This document shows positions 1 through 8,004 of a DNA stretch of 22,530 nucleotides, piece by piece. Under the pieces are notes generated by a model. The model ran no database searches. It was not told the origin of the DNA and saw nothing but the letters and a program-made list of their open reading frames with translations. The position numbers were made by a program, and so were the translations under genes. Positions within the stretch are counted from its first letter, which is position 1; each line of letters begins with the position of its first letter. The stretch comes from Bacteroidia bacterium (lineage in GTDB: Bacteria > Bacteroidota > Bacteroidia > NS11-12g > UBA955), in NCBI GenBank assembly GCA_023258655.1, contig JALQWO010000001.1, positions 3,425 through 25,954 of the forward strand, read 5' to 3'.

Positions 1-106
1 TTCAAAAAGACCTTCTCGCAGCTCCTGAAATCTAAGTAACCACTTCGATCTCAGACAATCTGATTGTTTGCTAGATACCCGCCAGAAACTTGGACATATC
101 CAAAGC

Positions 107-436
107 TCAACCCTTGGTTTTGTAGCCTTTTCCCTCCAGGTACGCCTTCACCTTGGCATGCAAATCTCCCTGGATGATGATGTCGCCATCCTTGGCACTT
201 CCCCCCACCCCGCAATGAGATTTCAATGCCTTTTCCAACGATTTTAGGTCGTCACCACTGCCCACAAATTCTTTGATCACCACGCAAGGCTTGCCATTGC
301 GAACCTCTCTGCGCACATACAATTTTTGCTGTGCCGGCGGCAATGTCTCCTGCTCCTGGTCCAACCCGTCGTTGTATTGATAGTCGGGATTGGTACTATA
401 TACGATGCCCGATTTGTGCTTGTTTTTGTTGCTCAT
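107..436 (-). CDS. yciH: YciH/SUI1 family translation initiation factor (eIF1-like)
   Basis: A 109-residue protein whose C-terminal two thirds (about residues 38-108) is a SUI1/eIF1 domain. It shows the characteristic pattern RREVRNGKPCVVIKEF, then a central KSLEKALKSHCGVGGSAKDG segment and the closing IIIQGDLHAKVKAYLEGKGY. In this family the conserved GxGG-type loop and basic patch contact the small ribosomal subunit near the P site; bacterial YciH is thought to affect start-codon or initiator-tRNA fidelity, mainly under stress. The first 35 residues are polar and probably disordered. It is the last gene of a minus-strand run, 56 nt after the dehydrogenase stop, so it may be co-transcribed or have its own promoter; no clear TAnnTTTG element precedes it. 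Family assignment is firm; the cellular role is inferred. Confidence 0.9.
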   Translation of the reverse strand: MSNKNKHKSGIVYSTNPDYQYNDGLDQEQETLPPAQQKLYVRREVRNGKPCVVIKEFVGSGDDLKSLEKALKSHCGVGGSAKDGDIIIQGDLHAKVKAYLEGKGYKTKG

Positions 437-492
437 GGCCTTCAGAATTGAGTCAATGTTGTTGTGGTTTCTTTGCGATGCGTTCCGAATCT

Positions 493-1269
493 TTATGATT
501 CCTTGCGAATGATTACCCCTGCCACCGCTTGGGCCTGAGGCATAATCACCAAATCATTGATGTTCACATGGGGCTTGCGAGAAACCACAAATGCAATGGC
601 TTCTGCGATATCATCTGCGACCAAATTCTCGTATCCTTTGTACACATTCTTGGCGCGATCCACATCGCCATCGAATCGCACTATACTAAACTCCGTCTCT
701 ACCGCTCCCGGATGAATGCCAGTCACTTTCAACCCGTGCACCGCGAGCTCCAATCGCATGCTTTTGGTAATCGCATCCACCGCGAATTTCGTCCCACAAT
801 ATACATTCCCATTGTCGTACACCTCTTTTCCGGCAATCGAACCAATGTTGATGACATGGCCTGTGCCGCGTTTTATCATGTTGGGCACCACCGTCCTGCT
901 CACATACAACAACCCTTTTACATTGGTGTCAATCATCTGATCCCAGTGGTCGGTATCGCCTTCGTAAATCTTGGATAGACCTTTCGCCAGACCGGCATTG
1001 TTTACCAACACATCGATATTTTTCCAATCCTCGGGCAGTGCCTGATAAAAGGCTTTTACCGCTTTGAGCGATCGCACATCCAACGTGGCGGTGTAAACGA
1101 CAGTATCTTTTGTTGCATTGTCCGATTTGAGGGCTTCCACCAAGGCCTCCAATCGCTCTGCCCTACGGGCCACCACCACCAAATCGTATCCCATTTTTGC
1201 CAGTGCTTGGGCTGTGGCATAGCCAATTCCACTGCTTGCTCCTGTGATCAATGCTATTTTGTTCTTCAT
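493..1269 (-). CDS. SDR family NAD(P)-dependent oxidoreductase (YdfG-like)
   Basis: A classical short-chain dehydrogenase/reductase of 258 residues. Visible motifs are the cofactor glycine loop TGASSGIG (residues 9-16), NNAG (90-93), catalytic S144, Y157 and K161 (YCGTK), and PG (187-188) before the substrate loop. Basic residues after beta-2 (ARRAERL, about 34-40) favour NADP(H). Overall it resembles YdfG-type 3-hydroxy acid/serine dehydrogenases, which reduce malonic semialdehyde or oxidise small hydroxy acids, but substrate cannot be read from the sequence. The protein is probably cytosolic. It starts 5 nt after the methyltransferase stop in a minus-strand run and is therefore probably co-transcribed with the methyltransferase and thioesterase. 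Nothing is truncated. Confidence 0.9.
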   Translation of the reverse strand: MKNKIALITGASSGIGYATAQALAKMGYDLVVVARRAERLEALVEALKSDNATKDTVVYTATLDVRSLKAVKAFYQALPEDWKNIDVLVNNAGLAKGLSKIYEGDTDHWDQMIDTNVKGLLYVSRTVVPNMIKRGTGHVINIGSIAGKEVYDNGNVYCGTKFAVDAITKSMRLELAVHGLKVTGIHPGAVETEFSIVRFDGDVDRAKNVYKGYENLVADDIAEAIAFVVSRKPHVNINDLVIMPQAQAVAGVIIRKES

Positions 1270-1274
1270 GGCAA

Positions 1275-2018
1275 TCAGCTTTTACGTCCTACAATGATGA
1301 GGTTGGGAGTAAACAACACTTTGCGTGTGCTACGCGCTGTGGCAAACAATTGCAATTTCAGGATCAACTCCATCCAATCGTAGGTAATTCTGCGAACGAT
1401 TTCCTTGAAAATACCCTGCACGCGCATGGTACTGGGGAGTACGGCCACATCCTGGAATCCGCAAGACAGCATCACTTGCTCGGCGGAACTGGCATTGAGA
1501 TAGTTTTCGTGGGTAAAATCGCCCAGCGCGAATGCGCTGGCGATGGGCGCATCCATGTTCGGTGTACGAAATACCGCCATGCCCCCCGCATTAAGTTTGC
1601 GCTGTATCAACTGCAATAACTCCACCAACTCATCCTTGGTAAAATGCTCAATGATGTCCATGCCTGTAATCACATCAAAACCCTCAGGGGTATCGCGTAG
1701 ATATTGCATCGCATCGCCCAACATCACCTCAGAAACACCCATCCCGTGAGCCATCTTCACTTGTTCCTCGCTCAAATCCATACCAGAAACCTGGTGATAA
1801 CCCGCTTCTTTCAAAGCCGCAATCAGACTGCCGCTGCCACAACCCAAATCAAAAATCCGCGCATCCTTGGAAACTGGGCGCAGTTGGGACAAAATCTCAC
1901 GTTCAAATTGCTTCTTTTCCCGTTTGAATAGCGATTGAGCATCCGTCAACGATGCCCTACCACTCTGATTTGTATGGTAATTGGCGTATAAAACGTCTCT
2001 GTATTGGGTGCCGCTCAT
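1275..2018 (-). CDS. Class I SAM-dependent methyltransferase
   Basis: A 247-residue methyltransferase of the UbiG/Methyltransf_23 type. The SAM-binding motif I is DLGCGSGSL (residues 57-65), the acidic end of beta-2 is D81 (MDLS), motif II is GDAMQYL (101-107), and the post-motif stretch FDVITGMDIIEHF (114-126) matches the family signature. A tail of about 60 residues (FKEIVRRITYDWMELILKLQ) looks amphipathic, as seen in methyltransferases acting on polysaccharide or lipid-linked substrates. Acceptor unknown. Its ATG overlaps the thioesterase stop in an ATGA arrangement (2015-2018), which implies translational coupling, and the dehydrogenase starts 5 nt downstream. The three form a tight operon, but their shared pathway is not evident. 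Confidence 0.88.
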   Translation of the reverse strand: MSGTQYRDVLYANYHTNQSGRASLTDAQSLFKREKKQFEREILSQLRPVSKDARIFDLGCGSGSLIAALKEAGYHQVSGMDLSEEQVKMAHGMGVSEVMLGDAMQYLRDTPEGFDVITGMDIIEHFTKDELVELLQLIQRKLNAGGMAVFRTPNMDAPIASAFALGDFTHENYLNASSAEQVMLSCGFQDVAVLPSTMRVQGIFKEIVRRITYDWMELILKLQLFATARSTRKVLFTPNLIIVGRKS

Positions 2019-2482
2019 GAATTATCCGTTTTAACTGTTGATTTCAATGGGATGTCCACCGCTGCCATAATGCTCACACACGTCGCAACCAATTTTTCAT
2101 CGCCGTTGGGAAACACATCAAAAACCTGTCCTTCACAAAAAATCAGATTTTGACCCGCCTTGGTTACCTTTCCCACCGATCGTAATTTAGGGGCAGTTGA
2201 TGGATTGACATAGGAAATTTTCAAATCCACGGTCACCACATTCTTCGACACATCCGTGCCGTTGTATACCGCCGTGTAGGCCGCAATTCCCGTAGTGACA
2301 TCACAAAGGGTTGCCGTCACCCCCCCATGGGTAAAGCCGGTATGTTGCATGTGGTGTTCCTGTATGGCCAACTCCATGCTGGCTGTATGCACATCGATGT
2401 GGGTGAGTTCCAAACCGATGTATTGGATGAATTGATTTTCCCGCAACCGGGTGTCCATGTAGGCTTTTAACGCGTGGTTCAT
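2015..2482 (-). CDS. PaaI-family hotdog-fold thioesterase
   Basis: A single hotdog-domain protein of 155 residues that probably hydrolyses an acyl-CoA thioester. The helix-capping motif HTGFTHGGVTATLCD contains H52-G53-G54 and the catalytic-type acid D61, followed by the strand VVTVDLKISYVNPS typical of the PaaI subgroup. The start at 2482 (MNHALKAYMDTRL) is chosen over an open-frame methionine 53 codons upstream because that extension would overlap the gldB-like gene out of frame and lacks family similarity. With this start, a perfect TAnnTTTG promoter element ends 9 nt upstream. Substrate is unknown; in this family phenylacetyl-CoA-type or medium-chain acyl-CoAs are usual. Overlaps the methyltransferase start by 4 bp. 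Confidence 0.88.
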   Translation of the reverse strand: MNHALKAYMDTRLRENQFIQYIGLELTHIDVHTASMELAIQEHHMQHTGFTHGGVTATLCDVTTGIAAYTAVYNGTDVSKNVVTVDLKISYVNPSTAPKLRSVGKVTKAGQNLIFCEGQVFDVFPNGDEKLVATCVSIMAAVDIPLKSTVKTDNS

Positions 2483-2491
2483 GTTCTGCCG

Positions 2492-2499
2492 CAAATTTA
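2492..2499 (-). promoter_or_regulatory. Candidate -7 element (TAAATTTG) for the thioesterase gene
   Basis: On the minus strand this reads TAAATTTG, an exact match to the Bacteroidota consensus TAnnTTTG, and it ends 9 nt before the thioesterase ATG. It overlaps the stop codon of the gldB-like gene (2497-2499), so a secondary promoter at the end of that gene could express thioesterase, methyltransferase and dehydrogenase separately. No convincing -33 TTTG was confirmed, so this is inference from one element and its spacing. Confidence 0.5.
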
Positions 2500-3555
2500 C
2501 TTGATTGGATTGTAGGTTGATGCTTGCAAAAACACATTCGATTTCACCGGCTGCCAAACTTGGTCTAAACCGGCTTTGTTTTTGTCGGCGTAGGCTTGGG
2601 CGATGCGCAACCCAATGAAATTGCCGATCAGGGGTGGACAATCCTCGGGAACACCTCCACCAAAGGTTTTGTTACCAAACGCGAAGTATCGCTTGTAGTC
2701 GTTGAATTTGGTACTAAACAAAATCTGTTTGTCGAGGTAGTGCTTCCAAATCTGTCCTTCTTCACGCATCATCCATTCCCACTCCGCTTTTTCATACCCC
2801 AACAATTCCCATGGATTCCGCTTGGGAAACAGTTGCAACACGCTGTACCACAATTTGCCTTGAAACACCATCTCATCCAGCATTGTTGTTCGTGGGTTAT
2901 TGGGTTCATGGTGCATTTTGAGGTAGTTCCATATGAGCTGCGATGCGATTTGGTCGCTGTTGTTGTAGCGATTGAAGAAAGGAGGCATATCCAACAGCGC
3001 ATAGGCTGGAAATGAATCGTTCAGGAACATCTCTTCGCTAAAGGCCAAAATGACCTCTGTTTTGCCGGTCTTGGCATCCTGTGTTGTATCCACAAACGTA
3101 TTGTAATTGCTAAACTGAGACAGGTAACTGTAGATCTGTGCATTGGGTGTGGCAGGCACCGCTTGCTGCAAATTTGCCCAAGCCTGCTCCAAAGCGGGCT
3201 TCCAATCGGTGTATTTGGTGTAATGGGCTTTGGCCACGGCAAAAACCGGTTGATTCTGCATCATCCAATAGTGAAGGTATTGCGCACGGGCAGTATCGGA
3301 TATTGGTCCAAACCGACCAAAATCCATCACTTCGTACATCCAAAGATTGAAGAATCGGCCGTGTTTTTTTCTCATTTCATCGATATCCTTGGCAGTACAA
3401 CCCTTGATTCTCAGGGCATCAAGCTCCGCCACGAAGTCGTGATAAGCCAAAGTATTGGGCTTGGCTTGCTTTTGCTGTGTACAAGAAAATAGAATCACCA
3501 ACAAAAGGGGATAAATGGCATAATAGAGTATGGAACGATTGTTGTTTTTTTGCAT
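2497..3555 (-). CDS. gldB: GldB-like gliding motility lipoprotein
   Basis: A lipoprotein of 352 residues. Residues 1-24 form a signal peptide (basic start, hydrophobic YYAIYPLLLVILFS) ending at lipobox LFSC with C25. The body matches the GldB family: LDEMVFQGKLWY, then ELLGYEKAEWEWMMREEGQIW and KQILFST, then the C-terminal PPLIGNFIGLRIAQAY and a basic-polar tail FLQASTYNPIK that parallels the family ending. GldB is an envelope lipoprotein needed for gliding and surface protein function in Flavobacteriia. The related DUF2268 group has a zinc-protease HExxH motif, which is absent here. Family neighbours support the call, because gldB and nadE are often close in Bacteroidota. The start at 3555 is preferred over 3594, since that extension adds 13 residues before the signal peptide. 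It diverges from the PorT-like gene with only 7 bp between start codons. Confidence 0.75.
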   Translation of the reverse strand: MQKNNNRSILYYAIYPLLLVILFSCTQQKQAKPNTLAYHDFVAELDALRIKGCTAKDIDEMRKKHGRFFNLWMYEVMDFGRFGPISDTARAQYLHYWMMQNQPVFAVAKAHYTKYTDWKPALEQAWANLQQAVPATPNAQIYSYLSQFSNYNTFVDTTQDAKTGKTEVILAFSEEMFLNDSFPAYALLDMPPFFNRYNNSDQIASQLIWNYLKMHHEPNNPRTTMLDEMVFQGKLWYSVLQLFPKRNPWELLGYEKAEWEWMMREEGQIWKHYLDKQILFSTKFNDYKRYFAFGNKTFGGGVPEDCPPLIGNFIGLRIAQAYADKNKAGLDQVWQPVKSNVFLQASTYNPIK

Positions 3556-3562
3556 AAAACGT

Positions 3563-4384
3563 ATGAAACTACAAAGAAACACTTCTTTTGGCATTGCTGC
3601 TATGTTGCTTTTCGCTGGAATGTCTCAGCTGCAAGCACAAGACGCCCCTTCTGTAAAAATGGGGTTACGTGTAAGTCCCAATTTCACTTGGGTCAATATC
3701 CAGGAAGGACCGATGTCGAACGACGGCTTGGGACTGGGATTTTCTTACGGAGTCACTTCAGATTTCGCGATGTTTAAAAGTTCAAACTATTGGTTTGGCA
3801 CCGAATTGTCTGTTTCCACCATTCCAGTTTTGTGCAAAAGCAACTCTGAATTGCGCAATGTAACCGCAAAAGCGGGCAGCATGGGAACTTACGACACCAT
3901 CACCTACAATCCTGGCAAAGTAGCCTTCAGTTACCGAATTCAATACCTTCAAATCCCTTTAACCATCAAAATGAAAACCGATGAGATTGGGAACATGAAA
4001 TACTACTTCCAGTTTGGTGTGGCTCCTTCCTTTGCCATGCGCAAAAAATTAACCACCAGCACCATCGACATGGCGGGCATCTATCCAGCCAACAAAGGAA
4101 TCACCTTCCACGACCCAAACAACACGGATGACGACGTTTACCAATTCTCAGGAACCCGCATCCCCACAAGTCCCTCGGGCGAAACCGAATACAACTTCAT
4201 CGACAACATCAACACCGTTCGCTTTCCCTTGGTTTTGGGCGCAGGTATTGAATACAAACTCACGGGTAACACCATGTTTACAGCTGGTTTGCGGTTCGAC
4301 AATAGCATCACAGACTTTTTCAAAGACACCCGCGTTTCTGGTCGCTCCAACCTGATTGGACTTTCGGCTGGCATTCTCTTTTAA
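3563..4384 (+). CDS. PorT-like outer-membrane beta-barrel protein
   Basis: A 273-residue exported protein. Residues 1-24 are a signal peptide ending near SQLQAQDAP. The rest has alternating hydrophobic strands typical of the PorT/OMP_b-brl group: KMGLRVSPNFTWV, then FSYRIQYLQIPLTIKMKT, MKYYFQFGVAPSFAM, RFPLVLGAGIEYKL, TMFTAGLRFDNSI and the closing strand NLIGLSAGILF ending in phenylalanine, the usual terminal residue of barrels inserted by BamA. PorT itself is a type IX secretion component, but membership of this broad family does not prove that role. The start at 3563 removes an 11-residue upstream extension (3530) that precedes the signal peptide. A T-rich TTTTTTTG (3545-3552) ends 10 nt before it and is a weaker promoter candidate. 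nadE starts 6 nt downstream of its stop. Confidence 0.82.
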   Translation: MKLQRNTSFGIAAMLLFAGMSQLQAQDAPSVKMGLRVSPNFTWVNIQEGPMSNDGLGLGFSYGVTSDFAMFKSSNYWFGTELSVSTIPVLCKSNSELRNVTAKAGSMGTYDTITYNPGKVAFSYRIQYLQIPLTIKMKTDEIGNMKYYFQFGVAPSFAMRKKLTTSTIDMAGIYPANKGITFHDPNNTDDDVYQFSGTRIPTSPSGETEYNFIDNINTVRFPLVLGAGIEYKLTGNTMFTAGLRFDNSITDFFKDTRVSGRSNLIGLSAGILF

Positions 4385-4390
4385 TTGGGC

Positions 4391-6037
4391 ATGTCGGGAT
4401 TAAAGATCGCACTGGCGCAGCTCAACTTCACCATTGGCGATTTCGAGTCGAACACAGCCAAGATGGCCGACGTCTTGTTTCAAGCCAAGCAAGACAGTGT
4501 GGATTTGGTGGTCTTTTCTGAGCTTTCGGTCTGCGGTTACATGCCCGATGACCTTTTGGACTACCCTTCCTTCGTAGAAAAATGTGAACATGCCTTGGAG
4601 GCTGTGGCGCGCGCTTGCGATGGTATTGCCGCCATTGTGGGTGGGGTGGTTCGCAATCCTGGCAAAGGCCGATTGTTGCAAAATGCCGCTTGCTTCCTAT
4701 ACAACGGACAGATTCAGCACACCATCGCCAAAACTTTGTTGCCAACCTACGATGTTTTCAATGAGCATCGGTACTTTCAACCAGAAACCACGTCCCAAAT
4801 CATCGAGTTCAAAGGCGTAAACATTGGCATCGCCATTTGTGAGGATTTGTGGGATGTATACAACGATTTTGAATATTTGGTGAGTCCTGGACAAGCCCTG
4901 AAAGATCTCGGAGCGGACCTCATCATCAATCCCTCCGCTTCACCATTTCATATCGGGAAGCAATCGCTCAGAAATCGGGTGTTTGGCGGACAAGCTGCGC
5001 GTTTTGACTTACCCGTGCTGTACGTGAATCAGGTAGGCGTGCACACCGAACTGTTGTTTGATGGTTCCAGCCGGGCCGTTAACGGCGACGGAGAAGTGGT
5101 GATACAGGCCCCAAGCTTTGAAGAAACCGTGGTTTATGCGGATTTCGCCAATGGCAAATTTTCTATTGGAAATTCTGTACCGCTCGACACCGATGATACC
5201 GCACAGTTATACAAAGCGTTGGTCTTTGGGATCCGTGATTACTTCCAAAAAATGGGCTTTACCCAAGCCATTTTGGGATCTTCAGGCGGCATCGACAGTG
5301 CCGTGGTGCAAGCGTTGGCTTCAGCGGCATTGGGTGGAGAGAATGTGCATCCCGTACTCATGCCCTCTATGTACAGCTCCGATCACAGTGTGACAGATGC
5401 AGAGACATTGAGTCGCAATTTGGGCAATCGCCCCATCACCCTGCCCATAAAGAGCATCTACGACGAGTACCTCAATACCTTGCAACCGGTCTTCGAAGGC
5501 AAACCATTCAACTTGGCGGAGGAGAATTTACAAGCTCGCTCCCGGGCGGTGTTGCTCATGGCCATCAGCAACAAAATGGGCTATATCTTGTTGAACACAA
5601 GCAACAAAAGCGAATTGAGCGTGGGTTACAGCACCTTGTATGGCGACTTATGTGGTGCCTTGTCTGTGATTGGCGATGTATACAAAAACCAGGTTTATGC
5701 ATTGTCGCGGTATATCAACCGAGATGGAGAAATCATTCCAAACAACATCATCACCAAAGCACCTTCCGCGGAATTAAGGCCTGGTCAGAAGGACTCCGAC
5801 TCACTGCCAGATTACGATGTATTGGATGAATTGCTCAAACACTACATCGAAGAGCGCAAAGGTGTGGAGGAATTGATCACCATGGGTTATGAACCTTCTG
5901 TGGTCAACAAGGTGGTTGGCTTGGTCAATGCCAGCGAATACAAACGCTATCAAGCGCCGCCCATCTTGCGGGTAAGCGCCAAGGCATTTGGCAAGGGTCG
6001 GTTGATGCCTTTGGTGGCCAAATACAGCAGTCGTTAA
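4391..6037 (+). CDS. nadE: Glutamine-dependent NAD+ synthetase
   Basis: A 548-residue two-domain enzyme that converts deamido-NAD+, ATP and glutamine to NAD+, the last step of NAD biosynthesis. The N-terminal nitrilase-type glutaminase domain (about 1-260) carries the triad E44 (FSELSVCGY), K114 (IAKTLLPTY) and C150 (IAICEDLWD). The synthetase domain (about 270-548) has the PP-loop SSGGIDSAV (297-305), followed by RSRAVLLMAISNKMGYILLNTSNKSE-type conserved residues and GALSVIGDVYK. Length fits the shorter class of glutamine-dependent enzymes. The ATG at 4391 is chosen over an in-frame TTG two codons earlier because MSGLKIALAQLNF aligns with the usual start. It lies 6 nt after the PorT-like stop, so co-transcription is likely. 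Confidence 0.96.
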   Translation: MSGLKIALAQLNFTIGDFESNTAKMADVLFQAKQDSVDLVVFSELSVCGYMPDDLLDYPSFVEKCEHALEAVARACDGIAAIVGGVVRNPGKGRLLQNAACFLYNGQIQHTIAKTLLPTYDVFNEHRYFQPETTSQIIEFKGVNIGIAICEDLWDVYNDFEYLVSPGQALKDLGADLIINPSASPFHIGKQSLRNRVFGGQAARFDLPVLYVNQVGVHTELLFDGSSRAVNGDGEVVIQAPSFEETVVYADFANGKFSIGNSVPLDTDDTAQLYKALVFGIRDYFQKMGFTQAILGSSGGIDSAVVQALASAALGGENVHPVLMPSMYSSDHSVTDAETLSRNLGNRPITLPIKSIYDEYLNTLQPVFEGKPFNLAEENLQARSRAVLLMAISNKMGYILLNTSNKSELSVGYSTLYGDLCGALSVIGDVYKNQVYALSRYINRDGEIIPNNIITKAPSAELRPGQKDSDSLPDYDVLDELLKHYIEERKGVEELITMGYEPSVVNKVVGLVNASEYKRYQAPPILRVSAKAFGKGRLMPLVAKYSSR

Positions 6038-6079
6038 TTGTTACAGCCGCAATCGCGGAAACCCTCTCCCCTCTTGGCC

Positions 6080-7303
6080 GTGAAGACAACCTATACATAT
6101 CCCAAATCGTTTTGGATCATGTGCATCGGCGCGATGAGTTTTTTCTTGTCGTTCAATTTAATTTTACCCGAATTAAACGCCGAATTACGGGGTCGTGGAG
6201 GAGCGGATTACGTGGGTTGGATCATTCCCGCCTTTTCCTTTAGTGCCTTGATCGCCCGGCCTTTTAGTGGTTGGATCACCGACAATTTGGGCAGGAAAGT
6301 CGCCATGATTGGAGGGTGTTTGTTTTGTATTGTGGCAGGGTGTTTCTATCCGATGGTGAGTACGGTCACGGGATTTTTGGTGGTTAGGGCGATTCACGGA
6401 TTTTCAACGGGATTCACGCCTACTGGGTTTACGGCTTTCACGGCGGATGTGGTGGCAGAATCGCATCGAGGCAGGGCCATGGGTTGGCAAGGCATGTTCA
6501 ACAACTTGGGAACCACCATTGGCTATGCTTTGGGGGCAATTATTGCCAAATACTGCGGCGTTGATTGGATGTATTATGTGAGTGCGGCCCTGGCAGCCAC
6601 AGCGTGGATGATGTTCATGCAATTACCGGAAACGCGGCTGGAGGGACATAAGCGGCAGTTTCAGTTTTCATTGAAGCAGCTCTTCTTTTGGCCGGCTTGG
6701 AAGCCCAGTTTGATCATGTTTTTGGTCTGCATTTCCTTGGGATCGATCTTAACGGTGATGGCGGATTTCACTTTGGCTTTGGGTTATGAGAACAAGGGTT
6801 TGTTTTTGAGTATTTACATTGGGGTGTCGCTGTTGTTCCGTTTGGTCAGCGGCAGGGTGAGTGACAAGCTGGGCAGGGCATGGAGCACTGCGATAGGCAC
6901 TTTTTCTCAGGTACTGTCCATGGCGATATTGATGTACATGGCCATGGAGTTAGAACATCAATTGCAGACGGGCTGTACTGATTGTAATGGTACGGGTATG
7001 GGTGCGGATAAGGGTCTCGGTATGGGTTGGTTTGTATTGTCGGCGGTATTTTATGGAATCGGACAAGGCTTCAATGCCCCCAGTTTGTTTGCGTGGGCCA
7101 GCGACACCGCGGATGCGCAGCACCGCGGACGGGCGCTGGCCATGTTGTTCATGTTTTTGGAGATGGGCATTATTGCGGGGGGACTTACCGCCAACTACTT
7201 CATTGAGGGGAATTCTTGGAATTACCCTGGCATTTTTGCTGTGAGCGCGGGTGGATTTGCCTCGGGCTTGTTGCTGAGTTTGGCATGGATTAGAAAAAGA
7301 TGA
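6080..7303 (+). CDS. MFS transporter
   Basis: A 12-helix major facilitator of about 407 residues. Motif A occurs in both halves: GWITDNLGRK (64-73) after helix 2, and SGRVSDKLGRA (about 264) after helix 8. RAIHGFSTGF and RGRAMGWQG follow the usual inner-loop pattern, and ETRLEG closes helix 6. Substrate is unknown; it resembles drug- or sugar-efflux type carriers. The start is uncertain: GTG at 6080 (VKTTYTYPKSFW) gives a normal N-terminus just before helix 1, while a TTG at 6038 adds 14 Arg/Pro-rich residues, and an ATG at 6119 would cut helix 1. A cysteine-bearing loop between helices 9 and 10 contains CTDCNGTG. It follows nadE by 42 nt and its stop codon lies inside a terminator hairpin. 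Confidence 0.85.
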   Translation: MKTTYTYPKSFWIMCIGAMSFFLSFNLILPELNAELRGRGGADYVGWIIPAFSFSALIARPFSGWITDNLGRKVAMIGGCLFCIVAGCFYPMVSTVTGFLVVRAIHGFSTGFTPTGFTAFTADVVAESHRGRAMGWQGMFNNLGTTIGYALGAIIAKYCGVDWMYYVSAALAATAWMMFMQLPETRLEGHKRQFQFSLKQLFFWPAWKPSLIMFLVCISLGSILTVMADFTLALGYENKGLFLSIYIGVSLLFRLVSGRVSDKLGRAWSTAIGTFSQVLSMAILMYMAMELEHQLQTGCTDCNGTGMGADKGLGMGWFVLSAVFYGIGQGFNAPSLFAWASDTADAQHRGRALAMLFMFLEMGIIAGGLTANYFIEGNSWNYPGIFAVSAGGFASGLLLSLAWIRKR

Positions 7304-7328
7304 GGCCCGGCTTACGCCGGGCCTCATC
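7294..7328 (-). terminator. Rho-independent terminator between convergent genes
   Basis: A perfect inverted repeat with 13-bp arms, GATGAGGCCCGGC (7299-7311) and GCCGGGCCTCATC (7316-7328), around a 4-nt loop. Read on the minus strand, the stem is followed by TTTTTCTA (7298-7291), a U-tract, so it should terminate the minus-strand gene ending at 7356. On the plus strand the stem is not followed by a T-run, so plus-strand termination would rely on the hairpin alone. The MFS stop codon (7301-7303) sits in the stem. Confidence 0.85.
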
Positions 7329-7355
7329 CCTATAACTAACCTATGAATAACTAAA

Positions 7356-7943
7356 CTACTTCAATTTAAAATTCTTCAACACATAGAGCGTTCTCTTGCG
7401 CCATACGGGGTGAGAATTGTATTTCTTGTATAAAAACTGTACCATCTCTTGGCTGTTCTTGGGCTCGCGGTGGTAGCGACGTTTGAATCCACGCTCCATG
7501 CCATCCAAATACATGCCGAAATCAACCATACAATCATACCAACTCGCAAACCTGGCGTAGTTTGACTTGGTGCGTCCCAACGACATTGTTTTGCGGGCCT
7601 TAGGCTGACGCATGCCTGTCAAATTGAAATCTCTACGAGCATAAATACTGTTGTCGCCATCGTTACCACTCTCCACAATCTTTACCGCGATGAACAACTT
7701 GGCCCATTTTCCGATGGCCTTCTTTCCCACAGTGTACATGTTTTGTACCGTTGGGATTTTCTTGAGCGACAGAGACAAAGTATCGAAATACAATGAATCA
7801 TTTTCAACAACCACTGAGGTATCCGATGCTTTCACATTGGATACTGGTACAACAACTTCGGTTCCAAATGCAGATTTACCGACAGCCGCTGCGGTCAAAA
7901 AAAGTAGCACCAGGGTTGGAATCGCTAATTTGTTTTTGAACAT
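7356..7943 (-). CDS. Secreted glucosaminidase-like protein
   Basis: A 195-residue protein with an N-terminal signal peptide (hydrophobic 7-22). From about residue 60 it resembles the glucosaminidase/Bax/FlgJ lysozyme-like fold: helix KWAKLFIAVKIVESGND with E91 in the position of the catalytic glutamate (usual form ILESGWG), then NLTGMR (107-112, usual NLFGIK), then YARFASWYDCMVDFGMYL (129-146, usual FRxYxSxxxSxxD). The match is motif-level, and a second acidic catalytic residue is not obvious. It would act on peptidoglycan in the periplasm, by inference. The domain is short and C-terminally basic. It lies 61 nt after dnaG on the same strand, across an AT-rich gap with a weak CATTTTTG (7969-7976, minus), and it ends at the terminator. 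A non-catalytic binding protein is possible. Confidence 0.6.
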   Translation of the reverse strand: MFKNKLAIPTLVLLFLTAAAVGKSAFGTEVVVPVSNVKASDTSVVVENDSLYFDTLSLSLKKIPTVQNMYTVGKKAIGKWAKLFIAVKIVESGNDGDNSIYARRDFNLTGMRQPKARKTMSLGRTKSNYARFASWYDCMVDFGMYLDGMERGFKRRYHREPKNSQEMVQFLYKKYNSHPVWRKRTLYVLKNFKLK

Positions 7944-8004
7944 ACCGGCTAGTATGCAAACAGTGTGCCAAAAATGTAATTTATTGTTATTTAATTACTT
8001 AATA

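Noticed and set aside
55..67. Small palindrome ACAATC-T-GATTGT at the left edge
   Set aside because: Six-base arms are expected by chance in a window of this size, and the 106 bp before the first gene show no other promoter, terminator or gene signal.
2483..2641. N-terminal extension of the thioesterase by 53 residues
   Set aside because: It overlaps the gldB-like C-terminus out of frame, lacks hotdog-family similarity, and a good promoter element lies just before the ATG at 2482.
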